From NCBI GenBank assembly GCA_041477005.1, contig JBGOUJ010000062.1:1-20307 (forward strand): a DNA stretch of 20,307 nt, read 5' to 3'. The DNA is from JBGOUJ01 sp041477005 (GTDB lineage: Bacteria; Acidobacteriota; Terriglobia; Bryobacterales; JACQDG01). The stretch's first letter is position 1; the number at the start of each line of letters is the position of its first letter. Shown piece after piece: positions 1-6,467 of the stretch. The position numbers were made by a program, and so were the translations under genes. Under the pieces are notes generated by a model. It searched no databases. It saw only the letters and a program-made list of their open reading frames with translations, and was not told the DNA's origin.

Positions 1-177
1 CACCGCGCCGGCGCCGCTTCGCTGCGCCTCCCGCGAGCGGTCCCGAAACACCTGCGCCATCTGCCACCCGTATTCCTCGCGAAACTCCGCCGGATAGGCG
101 GCGAGCAACAGCCGATAGATGTGTTCAGTGACGCCGTGTTCAGTGACGCCGTGTTCACCAACGCCCTGCTCACTCAT
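1..177 (-). CDS. ADOP-type ABC transporter permease, N-terminal fragment (cut by window edge)
   Basis: Open frame from ATG at 177 down to base 1 (59 codons seen); the rest lies outside the window. After a repetitive start it reads YRLLLAAYPAEFREEYG followed by MAQVFRDR, the conserved N-terminal segment of the acidobacterial duplicated orphan permeases (MacB/FtsX-like, TIGR03434), which precedes the first membrane helix in that family. These permeases are typically encoded just downstream of a PadR repressor, exactly as here. The N-terminus carries three pentapeptide units GV(G/T)EH from a 15-bp tandem repeat. The start overlaps the stop of a five-codon frame created by a 14-bp duplication (see 168-195). 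The substrate of such permeases is generally unknown. The family call rests on the N-terminal motif and the PadR neighbour, since no transmembrane part is visible. Confidence 0.8.
   Translation of the reverse strand, partial: MSEQGVGEHGVTEHGVTEHIYRLLLAAYPAEFREEYGWQMAQVFRDRSREAQRSGAGAV
121..165. repeat. 15-bp tandem repeat, three copies, inside permease N-terminus
   Basis: GTGTTCAGTGACGCC occurs twice in tandem (121-135, 136-150), followed by a diverged third copy GTGTTCACCAACGCC (151-165). On the minus strand it encodes GVGEH, GVTEH, GVTEH. The unit is a multiple of three, so expansion keeps the permease frame open. Confidence 0.85.
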
Positions 178-195
178 GCCCGCTCACTCATGCCC
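168..195. repeat. 14-bp tandem duplication at the padR/permease junction
   Basis: GCTCACTCATGCCC is present at 168-181 and again, exactly, at 182-195. Each copy carries an ATGA stop/start overlap on the minus strand. Because 14 is not a multiple of three, the ATG next to the padR stop now opens only a five-codon frame (191 to 174, MSERA then stop). Its stop overlaps the ATG of the permease at 177. Confidence 0.85.
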
Positions 196-547
196 TTTGC
201 AGCAGCCGTTTTGCCCGCGCCACGCCGAGCAGCTCCGCCATCCGCTGCGCCTCGGCCGCCGCCACCCGGTGGCCGAACTCGGTCAGCCGGTAGTAGCGCC
301 TCCGCTCGTCGTCCAGCTCGGGGTCCGGCCTCTCGTCGGATTCCTCGATCAGGCCCTCGGCCAGCATGCGCTTGATCGAGCCGTAAAGCGTCCCCGGCCC
401 GAGCCGGACTTTATGCTCGGTCCGCTCAGCCACCTCCTGCATGATCCCGTAGCCGTGCCGCTCCCGGTCGGCCAGGGCCAGCAGGATGTGAAAGACCGCC
501 GGGGTCAGGGGCAGCAGCTCGTGGGGATCTCGCCGGGTTTTTCTCAT
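188..547 (-). CDS. PadR-family transcriptional repressor (acidobacterial type)
   Basis: 119-residue protein with the PadR winged helix-turn-helix: PLTPAVFHILLALADRERHGYGI (about 14-36) forms helices 1-2, LGPGTLYGSIKRMLAEGLI (about 49-67) is the recognition helix and start of the wing, and RRRYYRLTEFG (about 82-92) is the wing strand. The C-terminal helix that usually mediates dimerisation is short, as in the acidobacterial subgroup (TIGR03433). ATG at 547 is preceded by GAGGACGGAG. Its stop overlaps a mini-frame that leads into the ADOP permease, so the two are almost certainly cotranscribed and coupled. PadR proteins normally repress their own operon, and the dyad at 561-581 is a likely target. 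The effector ligand is unknown. Confidence 0.93.
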   Translation of the reverse strand: MRKTRRDPHELLPLTPAVFHILLALADRERHGYGIMQEVAERTEHKVRLGPGTLYGSIKRMLAEGLIEESDERPDPELDDERRRYYRLTEFGHRVAAAEAQRMAELLGVARAKRLLQRA

Positions 548-560
548 CGCTCCGTCCTCG

Positions 561-581
561 ATATATCTGTAACGGATATAT
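561..581. promoter_or_regulatory. Palindromic operator upstream of padR
   Basis: A 21-bp dyad with outer arms ATATATC and GATATAT (561-567, 575-581) around a 7-bp centre that is itself nearly symmetric (GT-A-AC). Only one base pair of the whole dyad is mismatched. It is an AT-rich island in GC-rich DNA, 14 bp upstream of the padR start, and also contains -10-like sequence (TAATAT/TATATC on the minus strand). The position suits PadR autorepression. Binding is inferred. Confidence 0.6.
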
Positions 582-696
582 TAGAAGGGAACGCCCGGCC
601 TGTCAAGAGGAAAACCGCCTGCGCCTGGAAACTACTGTACGCGACAATCTCGTAAGGGCCGGGGGCTGACGCCAGCCTGGGGCATGCCAGGCCGGT

Positions 697-1164
697 TCAG
701 GAGATCTGGTCGGGAAGGAAGCGCCGGTCCAGGATCTGCTCCGGCGAGAACGGGCACTCGGGGGGAAAGGATCCCTCGGGCAGCCCCGACTCGATGCTGG
801 CCGCTGTGACGGCATCGCGGTAAACACGCGGCGTCGAGGCAGGCAAGGCCTGTCTCAAGCTTGGAGACTGTTCGAGCAACTGGTCCATGTCCGCCCGCTG
901 CGCGGCGATCGTCGATCGCCAGCTCCGGGATCGTTTCTCCGGCTGATACTGCCATTCCAGCAGATGCTTGAGGATCGCCCTTGCCCGGCTGAGCAGCTCG
1001 CGTCTGTCCCGGTTCGCCAAGTCCTCGATCTCTTCCGCCAGATACTCGATGTCGATGTCGTCGAGGCGCCGCGCACGCAGCAGACGCGCCATCTCGATCG
1101 CCCAGGCGGCGAAATCCTCGTCGTAGAGCGCGCTTGCAGGTCGGATCAGTGATTTTGCGCCCAT
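697..1164 (-). CDS. DUF29 family protein
   Basis: 155-residue protein beginning MGAKSLIRPASALYDEDFAAW. The segment IEYLAEEIEDLANRDRRELLSR (about 39-60) followed by ILKHLLEWQYQPEKRSRSW (about 63-81) is the signature of the DUF29 family (PF01724), small helical proteins common in cyanobacteria and other environmental bacteria and of unknown function. The C-terminal part (RVYRDAV..., LPEGSFPPECPFSPEQIL) also fits the family. I chose ATG at 1164: the frame stays open far upstream, but only antisense to miaB, and a -10-like TATAAT lies 12 bp before this ATG. The gene is monocistronic and divergent from miaB. It has no clear Shine-Dalgarno sequence. Confidence 0.85.
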   Translation of the reverse strand: MGAKSLIRPASALYDEDFAAWAIEMARLLRARRLDDIDIEYLAEEIEDLANRDRRELLSRARAILKHLLEWQYQPEKRSRSWRSTIAAQRADMDQLLEQSPSLRQALPASTPRVYRDAVTAASIESGLPEGSFPPECPFSPEQILDRRFLPDQIS

Positions 1165-1176
1165 AGTGCTGACACC

Positions 1177-1182
1177 ATTATA
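1177..1182 (-). promoter_or_regulatory. Candidate -10 (TATAAT) of the DUF29 gene
   Basis: A perfect TATAAT on the minus strand ends 12 bp before the start codon at 1164, predicting a leader of only about six nucleotides. No convincing -35 is seen at 16-18 bp. Confidence 0.4.
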
Positions 1183-1263
1183 TTCGAGGAGCCTGGGGCC
1201 ATCGCGCAACGCCTCCGCGCAGCGCGGCTGCGGCTCGGACCGGGCTTGGCGGCTCCGGGCGCG

Positions 1264-1272
1264 TGTTACAAT
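1264..1272 (+). promoter_or_regulatory. Candidate extended -10 (TGTTACAAT) of miaB
   Basis: TG-N-TACAAT ends nine bases before the proposed GTG start at 1282. The same TGnTACAATCG string occurs upstream of the SSS transporter gene at 4984-4994, suggesting a shared promoter form. It would lie inside the coding region if the TTG at 1246 were the start, which argues for GTG 1282. Confidence 0.42.
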
Positions 1273-1281
1273 CGTGTTGAC

Positions 1282-2631
1282 GTGGGCGGGAAAACCTTCT
1301 ACATCGAGACCTTCGGCTGCCAGATGAACGTGCACGATTCCGAGAAGGTGATCGGCACGCTGCTGGCTGAGGGGTACGCCCGGGTCGAGACGCCCGAGCA
1401 GGCCCACCTCGTCCTTTATAATACCTGCAGCATTCGCGACAAGGCGGAGCAGAAGGTCTTCTCGCGGCTGTCGAATTTCAAGAAGCAGGCCGGGAGCGGG
1501 AAGGTCTTCGCCGTGCTCGGCTGCGTGGCCCAGCACCAGGGCGAGAGGATCTTCGAGCAAGCGCCGCACGTCGGCCTGGTGTGCGGCTCGGCGAGCTACA
1601 ACAAGCTGCCGCAGTTGCTGGTGCAGCTCGAAACCGGCAACCGCCGCGTCACCGGCCTGAGCCTCGACACCGACGAAACCTTCGACACGCCGTTCACCAA
1701 GCGCGACAACCCGTTCCGCGCCTACATCACCATCATCGAGGGCTGCGACAAGCATTGCGCCTATTGTGTGGTGCCCTTCACCCGCGGGCCGGAGCGGAGC
1801 CGCACCAGCGCGAGCGTCCTGGCCGAGGCGCGGGGGCTGGCCGAGGCCGGCTATACCGAGATCCAGCTTCTCGGCCAGAACGTCAACAGCTTTCGCGACC
1901 CCTCGCCGGCCGGCTGGGATTTCGCCACGCTGCTCGCCCGCGTGGCCGAGATCCCCGGCCTGCGCCGCGTGCGCTTCACCACCTCCCACCCGCGCGATTT
2001 CACGCCGCAGATCGTCGAGGCGCTGGAAGCCAACGCGGTGCTGTGCGACCACGTCCACCTGCCCGTCCAGTCCGGCTCGGACCGGGTGCTCGCCGGCATG
2101 CGGCGGGAGTATTCCCGCAAACAGTACATGGAGCGCATCGAGTGGATGCGGAACGCCCGGCGGCCGATTTCCATCACTACCGACATCATCGTGGGTTTCC
2201 CGGGCGAGACCGAAGAGGATTTCAAAGAGACGCTGTCGCTGCTGGAGGAGGTGGAATACGACTCGATCTTCTCGTTCAAGTACTCGCCCCGGCCGAACAC
2301 CGCCGCGGCGGCCATGGCTGACGCCATCCCGGAAGAAGAAAAGACGCGGCGGCTGATGATCTTGCAGGACCAGCAGCGGTCCATCCAGGTGCGGCGGAAC
2401 GCGGCGTTTGTGGGGACCGAGCAGGAGGTGCTGGTCGAAGGCCGGAACGAGGGTTTGTGCCAGTGGATCGGCCGCACCAGCCAGAATCGGGTGCTGAATT
2501 TTACCGGGCCAGGCGCGGAGCGCGCCCCTTCCGGGCAAGAGCTGCTCGGCCAGTACCGCCGCGTGCGCGTCACCCGTGCGGGACCGAACTCGTTGGTCGG
2601 AGAGATGGTAGAAAATTACGCCGCCGCGTGA
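1282..2631 (+). CDS. miaB: tRNA-2-methylthio-N6-dimethylallyladenosine synthase MiaB
   Basis: Radical-SAM methylthiotransferase that adds a 2-methylthio group to N6-isopentenyladenosine at position 37 of tRNAs reading UNN codons. About 449 residues from GTG 1282, the usual length. The N-terminal UPF0004 domain has the three cluster cysteines in FGCQMN (C13), NTCSIRD (C49) and LGCVAQ (C81). The radical SAM motif is GCDKHCAYC (C155, C159, C162). A C-terminal TRAM RNA-binding domain occupies roughly 385-449 (EVLVEGRNE..., VRVTRAGPNSLVGEM). The frame can be extended to TTG 1246, but family proteins begin near KTFYIETFGCQMN. It lies 47 bp upstream of the nuclease-like gene on the same strand and may share its transcript. 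Confidence 0.96.
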   Translation: MGGKTFYIETFGCQMNVHDSEKVIGTLLAEGYARVETPEQAHLVLYNTCSIRDKAEQKVFSRLSNFKKQAGSGKVFAVLGCVAQHQGERIFEQAPHVGLVCGSASYNKLPQLLVQLETGNRRVTGLSLDTDETFDTPFTKRDNPFRAYITIIEGCDKHCAYCVVPFTRGPERSRTSASVLAEARGLAEAGYTEIQLLGQNVNSFRDPSPAGWDFATLLARVAEIPGLRRVRFTTSHPRDFTPQIVEALEANAVLCDHVHLPVQSGSDRVLAGMRREYSRKQYMERIEWMRNARRPISITTDIIVGFPGETEEDFKETLSLLEEVEYDSIFSFKYSPRPNTAAAAMADAIPEEEKTRRLMILQDQQRSIQVRRNAAFVGTEQEVLVEGRNEGLCQWIGRTSQNRVLNFTGPGAERAPSGQELLGQYRRVRVTRAGPNSLVGEMVENYAAA

Positions 2632-2678
2632 TGTAATGGAGTAGGATGAACTGCGGGGCGGTCTGCCGAGGAGGGGCC

Positions 2679-3164
2679 ATGGAGATCGAGATGAAGATCC
2701 GGGGGTTGATGATGGATCCGGTCACCAATATGCCCATCGTCATTCTCAAGGATGTCAACGGTAACGCCCTGTTGCCCATCTGGGTGGGCATCTACGAAGC
2801 CAACGCCATCGCCCTCGAAATCGAGAAGGTTGCCACACCACGGCCGATGACCCACGATCTGATCAAGAGCCTGCTGCTCGGCCTGAGCACCGGCATTCGC
2901 AAGGTCGTTGTCAACGACCTGAAGGACGACACCTTTTACGCCCTGATCTGGCTCGAGCGCAACGGCGAGCTGATCTCGATCGACTCCCGCCCCAGCGACG
3001 CCCTGGCTCTGGCCCTGCGTCTGGACTGCCCGATTTTTGTGGAGGAGGAAGTGCTCAAGTCGTCCAAGCTGACCGGGGCGGTCTCCGACAAGGTCAACAA
3101 CGAGGAATTGCGCAAGTGGCTGGAGAACCTCAACGACGAGGACTTGGGCCGCTACAAGATGTAA
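2679..3164 (+). CDS. Bifunctional nuclease family protein (DUF151/BFN)
   Basis: 161-residue protein of the BFN/DUF151 family (PF02577), which includes plant and bacterial proteins reported to have DNase and RNase activity. Diagnostic segments are the N-terminal EMKIRGLMMDPVTNMPIVIL, the central LPIWVGIYEANAIALEIE, the middle RPMTHDLIKSLL and ISIDSRPSDALALALRL. The last helix (NEELRKWLENLNDEDLGRY) is typical of the family's acidic tail. ATG at 2679 is preceded by a strong GAGGAGGGG (2668-2676) at correct spacing, so the ATG at 2646 is not the start. It follows miaB closely and its 3' end overlaps the next frame by 49 bp if that one starts at GTG 3116. The in vivo substrate is unknown. Confidence 0.92.
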   Translation: MEIEMKIRGLMMDPVTNMPIVILKDVNGNALLPIWVGIYEANAIALEIEKVATPRPMTHDLIKSLLLGLSTGIRKVVVNDLKDDTFYALIWLERNGELISIDSRPSDALALALRLDCPIFVEEEVLKSSKLTGAVSDKVNNEELRKWLENLNDEDLGRYKM

Positions 3165-3478
3165 TTGAGCGCCTGGCCGGCGCCGGATTCCAGCTTCTTC
3201 CCACCCCCCAGATCGCCACCCACTACGTCCTCGAACGCGACGGTTTTGTCGCTCTGGTGGAACGCCGCCCGGACAACTCCTTTGGTCAAGCGGGATCTCC
3301 GGGCATCCTCGCCGAGGGCGGATTTGCGGCGCTGGTGTGGAGGCAGGAAGGGCCGGTGTTTGTGGGCAAAGGCCGAGAGATTCCGGCGGCGGCCGATCGG
3401 GTGGATGCTCTGCGAAGATTCGATGCGGACCTGAAAAAGGCTTTGGAACCACAGATGAACACCGATGCACGCAGATAG
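3116..3478 (+). CDS. Hypothetical protein downstream of the nuclease gene; C-terminus supplied by a repeat
   Basis: A frame that continues immediately past the nuclease stop in another phase. The part that looks like real protein starts at about 3161 (DVIERLAGAGFQLLPTPQIA, then THYVLERDGFVALVERRP) and runs to LRRFDADLKKAL: one small alpha/beta domain with no family I recognise. The only standard start is GTG 3116, inside the nuclease gene, with GAGGAA about eight bases upstream. A rare ATT at 3164 would overlap the nuclease stop by one base. The last ten residues (EPQMNTDARR) and the stop come from an inverted-repeat element (3447-3515), so the original C-terminus was probably replaced. Cotranscription with the nuclease is likely. 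Start and function are uncertain. Confidence 0.6.
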   Translation: MAGEPQRRGLGPLQDVIERLAGAGFQLLPTPQIATHYVLERDGFVALVERRPDNSFGQAGSPGILAEGGFAALVWRQEGPVFVGKGREIPAAADRVDALRRFDADLKKALEPQMNTDARR

Positions 3479-3515
3479 GTTTCATCCGCGTCCACCTGTG
3501 TGCATCTGTGGTTTC
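3447..3515. repeat. Dispersed inverted-repeat element, 'NTDEHR' type
   Basis: Left arm GAACCACAGATG (3447-3458) pairs with right arm CATCTGTGGTTTC (3503-3515), with one extra base, and the interior (AACACCGATGCACGCAGAT / ATCCGCGTCCACCTGTGTG) is also partly self-complementary. In frame it reads MNTDARR here. From memory, such CACAGATGAACAC-type elements are widespread in environmental bacterial genomes. It lies between two convergent genes, ending seven bases from the TPR gene's stop, so its hairpin could act as a two-way transcription barrier. Confidence 0.7.
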
Positions 3516-3522
3516 GATTCGG

Positions 3523-4845
3523 CTACGGGGCTTTCTTCTTGGCCGCCGGCGCGCCCGCCTTCTTCGGCGCCGCCTTTTTCACCGGGGCGGGGGCATCAGT
3601 GCATCCGGTAACGATCTTGCCCCCTTCCATCTTGAGCATGAACGGGTTGGGGGTGAACTCCTTGGGTTCCGCGCCATCAAACTCGACGGTCGCGCCGGGG
3701 TCGAGTTTGCAGCGGGCCGAGGCCTCGGGGGCGGTCAGGGTGATCTCGGTCGTTGTGGACTGGCTCATCGCCAGCTCGACGACTTTGGGCTTTACCGCCG
3801 GCTTGGCCGAAACCACCGTGCCGCGCAGTTTGGGCATCGCCGTTCCCTTCATGGAGTTCCAGAAGGTGGCCCCATCCTGTCCGGTCAGGCCGTCCTTAAT
3901 CGCGATGAAAGTCGCGAGCAGTGGATTGTTCTTCTTCAGCTCCTCTTCCTTCTCCACTCTGACTTCGTCGGCCGACTTGATCTTCAGGTCGGGCGGAGGC
4001 AGGGGGGAGGCCATGGCCAGCTTCTTCAGTTCCGCCAGTCCCGCGGCATCGTCCCCGTGGTAGTTCTTGTAAACTTTGGAAAGATAGGCATCCACCTGCT
4101 GCCGCACGTTCGGGGGCAGGGCGCCTGGGCCGGCATAGGACGCCGCCCTTGCGAAGCTGAAGAAAGCCAGCGGGTATTTGTCGGGATTCTTCTCCGCCAT
4201 GACGGTCTCGCCAAGCCAGTAAGAGACCATCGCGCCGGTCGGGGTTAGGTCCAAGGTCTTGATCAACTCCTGCTCCGCCACGTCATACTTCTTCCCTGTC
4301 TTCGCCACCCATCCCAGGCACTGATGCGCTACGGTGAGGGCGCTCTTCTTGGCGCCGGCCCAAGTGGCGTCGTCCACGTTCGGCGGCTTCTTGTCCGGGG
4401 CGAACTGCTTGTCAGCCAACTGCAGGACGGCATTGGCCGCCTTCTCGCCGCCGGACAAGACCTTGGGATCCGTCGATCCCAGGTACGGCGTGAAAGCGGC
4501 GATCGCAAAATGGGCGGCGAAATCGTCCGGCTCCGTCACGAGCACCTGGTTGGCGTATTCGACGGCCTTAGCGCCCTGGTTCAACTGCTGGTAGACCGCC
4601 AGGTAAAATTTCAGGCGGTCCGCTACGTAATCGCTGTCGGGGTATTTTTGCTTCCACTGATCCAGGATCTGGATCCTCTTATTCGGGTCGGTCTCTTTGA
4701 CGAAGTTGTTGTAGAGGTCGTACTCTTCCCGGTCCTTCGGCTTCTTCTCCTTCTTCTCTGCAGGCGCCTGCGCCGCGCTCCAGTTCTGCGCCGCCGGCCA
4801 ATACAGGCAGAGGGTTAACAGGTAGAAAGTGAGTTTACGCAGCAT
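3523..4845 (-). CDS. Secreted/periplasmic TPR-repeat protein
   Basis: 440 residues. An N-terminal Sec signal peptide (MLRKLTFYLLTLCLYWPAAQ, likely cleaved near AQA-P at about residue 27) precedes a lysine/glutamate-rich linker. The middle part (about 45-280) has helical hairpins of tetratricopeptide type, for example RIQILDQWKQKYPDSDYVAD and AVEYANQVLVTEPDDFAAH. The C-terminal third (FWNSMKGTAMPKLRGTVVSA onward) looks like a beta-rich domain, and the last 20 residues are a low-complexity KKA/PA tail. Proteins of this make-up are frequent in Acidobacteria, with unknown role, presumably as protein-interaction scaffolds in the periplasm. ATG 4845 is preceded by GGAGAGG. It has its own promoter (4945-4973) and is divergent from the SSS symporter gene. 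Family is recognisable only at repeat level. Confidence 0.85.
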   Translation of the reverse strand: MLRKLTFYLLTLCLYWPAAQNWSAAQAPAEKKEKKPKDREEYDLYNNFVKETDPNKRIQILDQWKQKYPDSDYVADRLKFYLAVYQQLNQGAKAVEYANQVLVTEPDDFAAHFAIAAFTPYLGSTDPKVLSGGEKAANAVLQLADKQFAPDKKPPNVDDATWAGAKKSALTVAHQCLGWVAKTGKKYDVAEQELIKTLDLTPTGAMVSYWLGETVMAEKNPDKYPLAFFSFARAASYAGPGALPPNVRQQVDAYLSKVYKNYHGDDAAGLAELKKLAMASPLPPPDLKIKSADEVRVEKEEELKKNNPLLATFIAIKDGLTGQDGATFWNSMKGTAMPKLRGTVVSAKPAVKPKVVELAMSQSTTTEITLTAPEASARCKLDPGATVEFDGAEPKEFTPNPFMLKMEGGKIVTGCTDAPAPVKKAAPKKAGAPAAKKKAP

Positions 4846-4944
4846 AGCTCAACCTCTCCGGCCTCGCGGCCTCATGCATTAGACTCCGTTGGTACACCCT
4901 TAGTTCCCCACCCCCGGTCCAGACCGCAGGAAGGCTAAAGGCGG

Positions 4945-4973
4945 AGTATATAGCACGGAAAAACACAAGGCAA
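4945..4973 (-). promoter_or_regulatory. Sigma-70-type promoter of the TPR gene
   Basis: On the minus strand TTGCCT (4973-4968), 17 bp, TATACT (4950-4945). Predicted start of transcription is near 4938, giving a leader of about 90 bases. It is back to back with the candidate promoter of the symporter gene. Confidence 0.5.
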
Positions 4974-4983
4974 GTCTCCAATC

Positions 4984-4992
4984 TGCTACAAT
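4984..4992 (+). promoter_or_regulatory. Candidate extended -10 (TGCTACAAT) of the symporter/permease operon
   Basis: TG-N-TACAAT with no good -35, followed by CG as at miaB. The predicted transcript starts near 4999, 26 bases before the TTG start at 5025. Confidence 0.4.
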
Positions 4993-5024
4993 CGCTTGAC
5001 TTCAGCAACCGGCGAGCGGATCCC

Positions 5025-6467
5025 TTGCCTTCCCGACAGTTGGATCTGGCGATCATTGTCGCCTACCTGATCGGCATCACCGCCTTCGGGGCCCGGTTCC
5101 GGCGCTCCCAGAAGTCCCTCAAGGACTACTTTCTGGGCGGCCGAACCGTAAGTTGGTGGGCCATCGCGCTTTCCATTGTATCGGCGGAGACCAGCACCCT
5201 CACTATTATCGGCACACCGGCTCTGGCTTTCACGGGCAACATGGGGTTCCTCCAGGTGGTCTGCGGCTACCTGCTGGCCCGGGTGGTCATATGCCTGGTG
5301 TTCATCCCGCAGTATTTCCGGGGCGAGATGTATACGGCCTACGAGCTGATGCGCCGGCGGTTCGGGGAAGGGATCCGGCGGTTCACCGCGTCGACCTTCC
5401 TGGTGATCCGGGCCCTGGCCGAGGGCGTCCGCGTCTTCGCGATCTCGATTGTGATTTCGATCATCCTCGGCACCGGGGAGTTCACCTCCATCGTGATCAT
5501 AACCCTGCTCACCCTTTTCTATACCTTCGAGGGCGGCATGACGGCGGTGATCTGGACCGACGTGATTCAGATGTTTCTCTACGTGGCCGGGGCGCTGTTG
5601 AGCTTCTGGCTGATCCTCGGGCACATCCCCGGCGGCTGGGCCGAGGTCGTGCGGCTGGCCGGGCCGGCCGGAAAGTTCCAGATCTTCGACTTCCGCCTGG
5701 AGCTGACCCGGGCCTTCTTCTCCCGTAACTATAGCTTTTGGGCCGGCCTGGCGTGCGGCTGCTTCCTGGCGACCGGCACCCACGGGACCGATCAACTGGT
5801 CGTCCAGCGGCTGCTGAGCGCCCGCAACGAGCGGGAGAGCAAGATCGCGCTGCTGTGGAGCGGCGTGGTCATCGTCTTCCAGTTCACGCTGTTTCTGCTG
5901 ATCGGCGTGCTGCTGTATGTGTCCTACCAGGAGAGCGGCCAAGCGCCGCCGCAGCGTTTGGACCGCATTTATCCGACCTTCGTCTGGGCCCGGATGCCGG
6001 TGGGCCTGGCCGGCATCGTGATCGCGGCAATCCTGGCGGCGGCGATGTCGAACATCAGCGCCGCGCTGAATTCGCTGGCATCGACGACCATCGTGGACTT
6101 TTACAAGCCTCTTTTCGGCAAACCCAGCTACCCGGAAAGCCACTATCTGCGCCTGTCCCGCTGGGCGACTGTCGTCTGGGGAGTGGTGCTCGTGGGGATC
6201 GCCCTTCTGGCCCGTCACTGGGGCTCGGTGCTGGAGGCCGGCCTCGGCGTCATCTCGGTTACCATCGGCGCCCTGCTGGGGGTCTTCCTGCTCGGCATTC
6301 TCACCCGCCGGGCCAACCAGCCGGGAGCCATCGCCGGTATGCTGGCCGGCTTTGCTACCATGGCCTACCTGCGCCTCGAGACCCAAACCGCCTGGACCTG
6401 GTATGTCGTTATCGTCACCAGCGTGACCTTCGGGTTTGGGTACCTGGCTTCGCTGGTGCTCCGATGA
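5025..6467 (+). CDS. Sodium:solute symporter (SSS family), candidate amino-sugar/MurNAc importer
   Basis: 480-residue polytopic membrane protein of the SSS (SLC5-like) family, about 13 helices. Visible signatures are the first helix LDLAIIVAYLIGITAFG, the loop DYFLGGRTVSWWAIALSIVS with ETSTLT, the YTAYELMRRRFG loop, and the helix AAILAAAMSNISAALNSLAS, whose small and hydroxylated residues contribute to the family's sodium site. No ATG is available near the start: TTG 5025 is used (TTG 5040 is an alternative). Its stop overlaps the next gene's start (ATGA), so the two transporters form one operon. Substrate cannot be read from sequence. Because the neighbouring genes encode muramidase/amidase, MurQ and NagA, and no PTS is present, import of MurNAc or a related sugar is a reasonable inference. 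Confidence 0.93.
   Translation: MPSRQLDLAIIVAYLIGITAFGARFRRSQKSLKDYFLGGRTVSWWAIALSIVSAETSTLTIIGTPALAFTGNMGFLQVVCGYLLARVVICLVFIPQYFRGEMYTAYELMRRRFGEGIRRFTASTFLVIRALAEGVRVFAISIVISIILGTGEFTSIVIITLLTLFYTFEGGMTAVIWTDVIQMFLYVAGALLSFWLILGHIPGGWAEVVRLAGPAGKFQIFDFRLELTRAFFSRNYSFWAGLACGCFLATGTHGTDQLVVQRLLSARNERESKIALLWSGVVIVFQFTLFLLIGVLLYVSYQESGQAPPQRLDRIYPTFVWARMPVGLAGIVIAAILAAAMSNISAALNSLASTTIVDFYKPLFGKPSYPESHYLRLSRWATVVWGVVLVGIALLARHWGSVLEAGLGVISVTIGALLGVFLLGILTRRANQPGAIAGMLAGFATMAYLRLETQTAWTWYVVIVTSVTFGFGYLASLVLR

Noticed and set aside
660..700. Terminator hairpin after the DUF29 gene (CCTGG...CCAGG around GGCATG)
   Set aside because: Short imperfect stem and no U-run on the minus strand. Too weak to call.
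697..2538. 613-residue minus-strand frame covering miaB antisense and the DUF29 gene
   Set aside because: Only the last 155 codons (from ATG 1164) look like protein. The upstream part is a GC-driven shadow of miaB, so this is not a fusion.
4986..6386. 466-residue minus-strand frame antisense to the SSS symporter
   Set aside because: Low-complexity His/Gln/Asp-rich composition typical of the antisense of a hydrophobic GC-rich gene. No domain.
5738..6463. Upstream extension of the APC permease frame
   Set aside because: It lies out of frame inside the symporter gene. The ATGA overlap at 6464 and the family N-terminus fix the start there.
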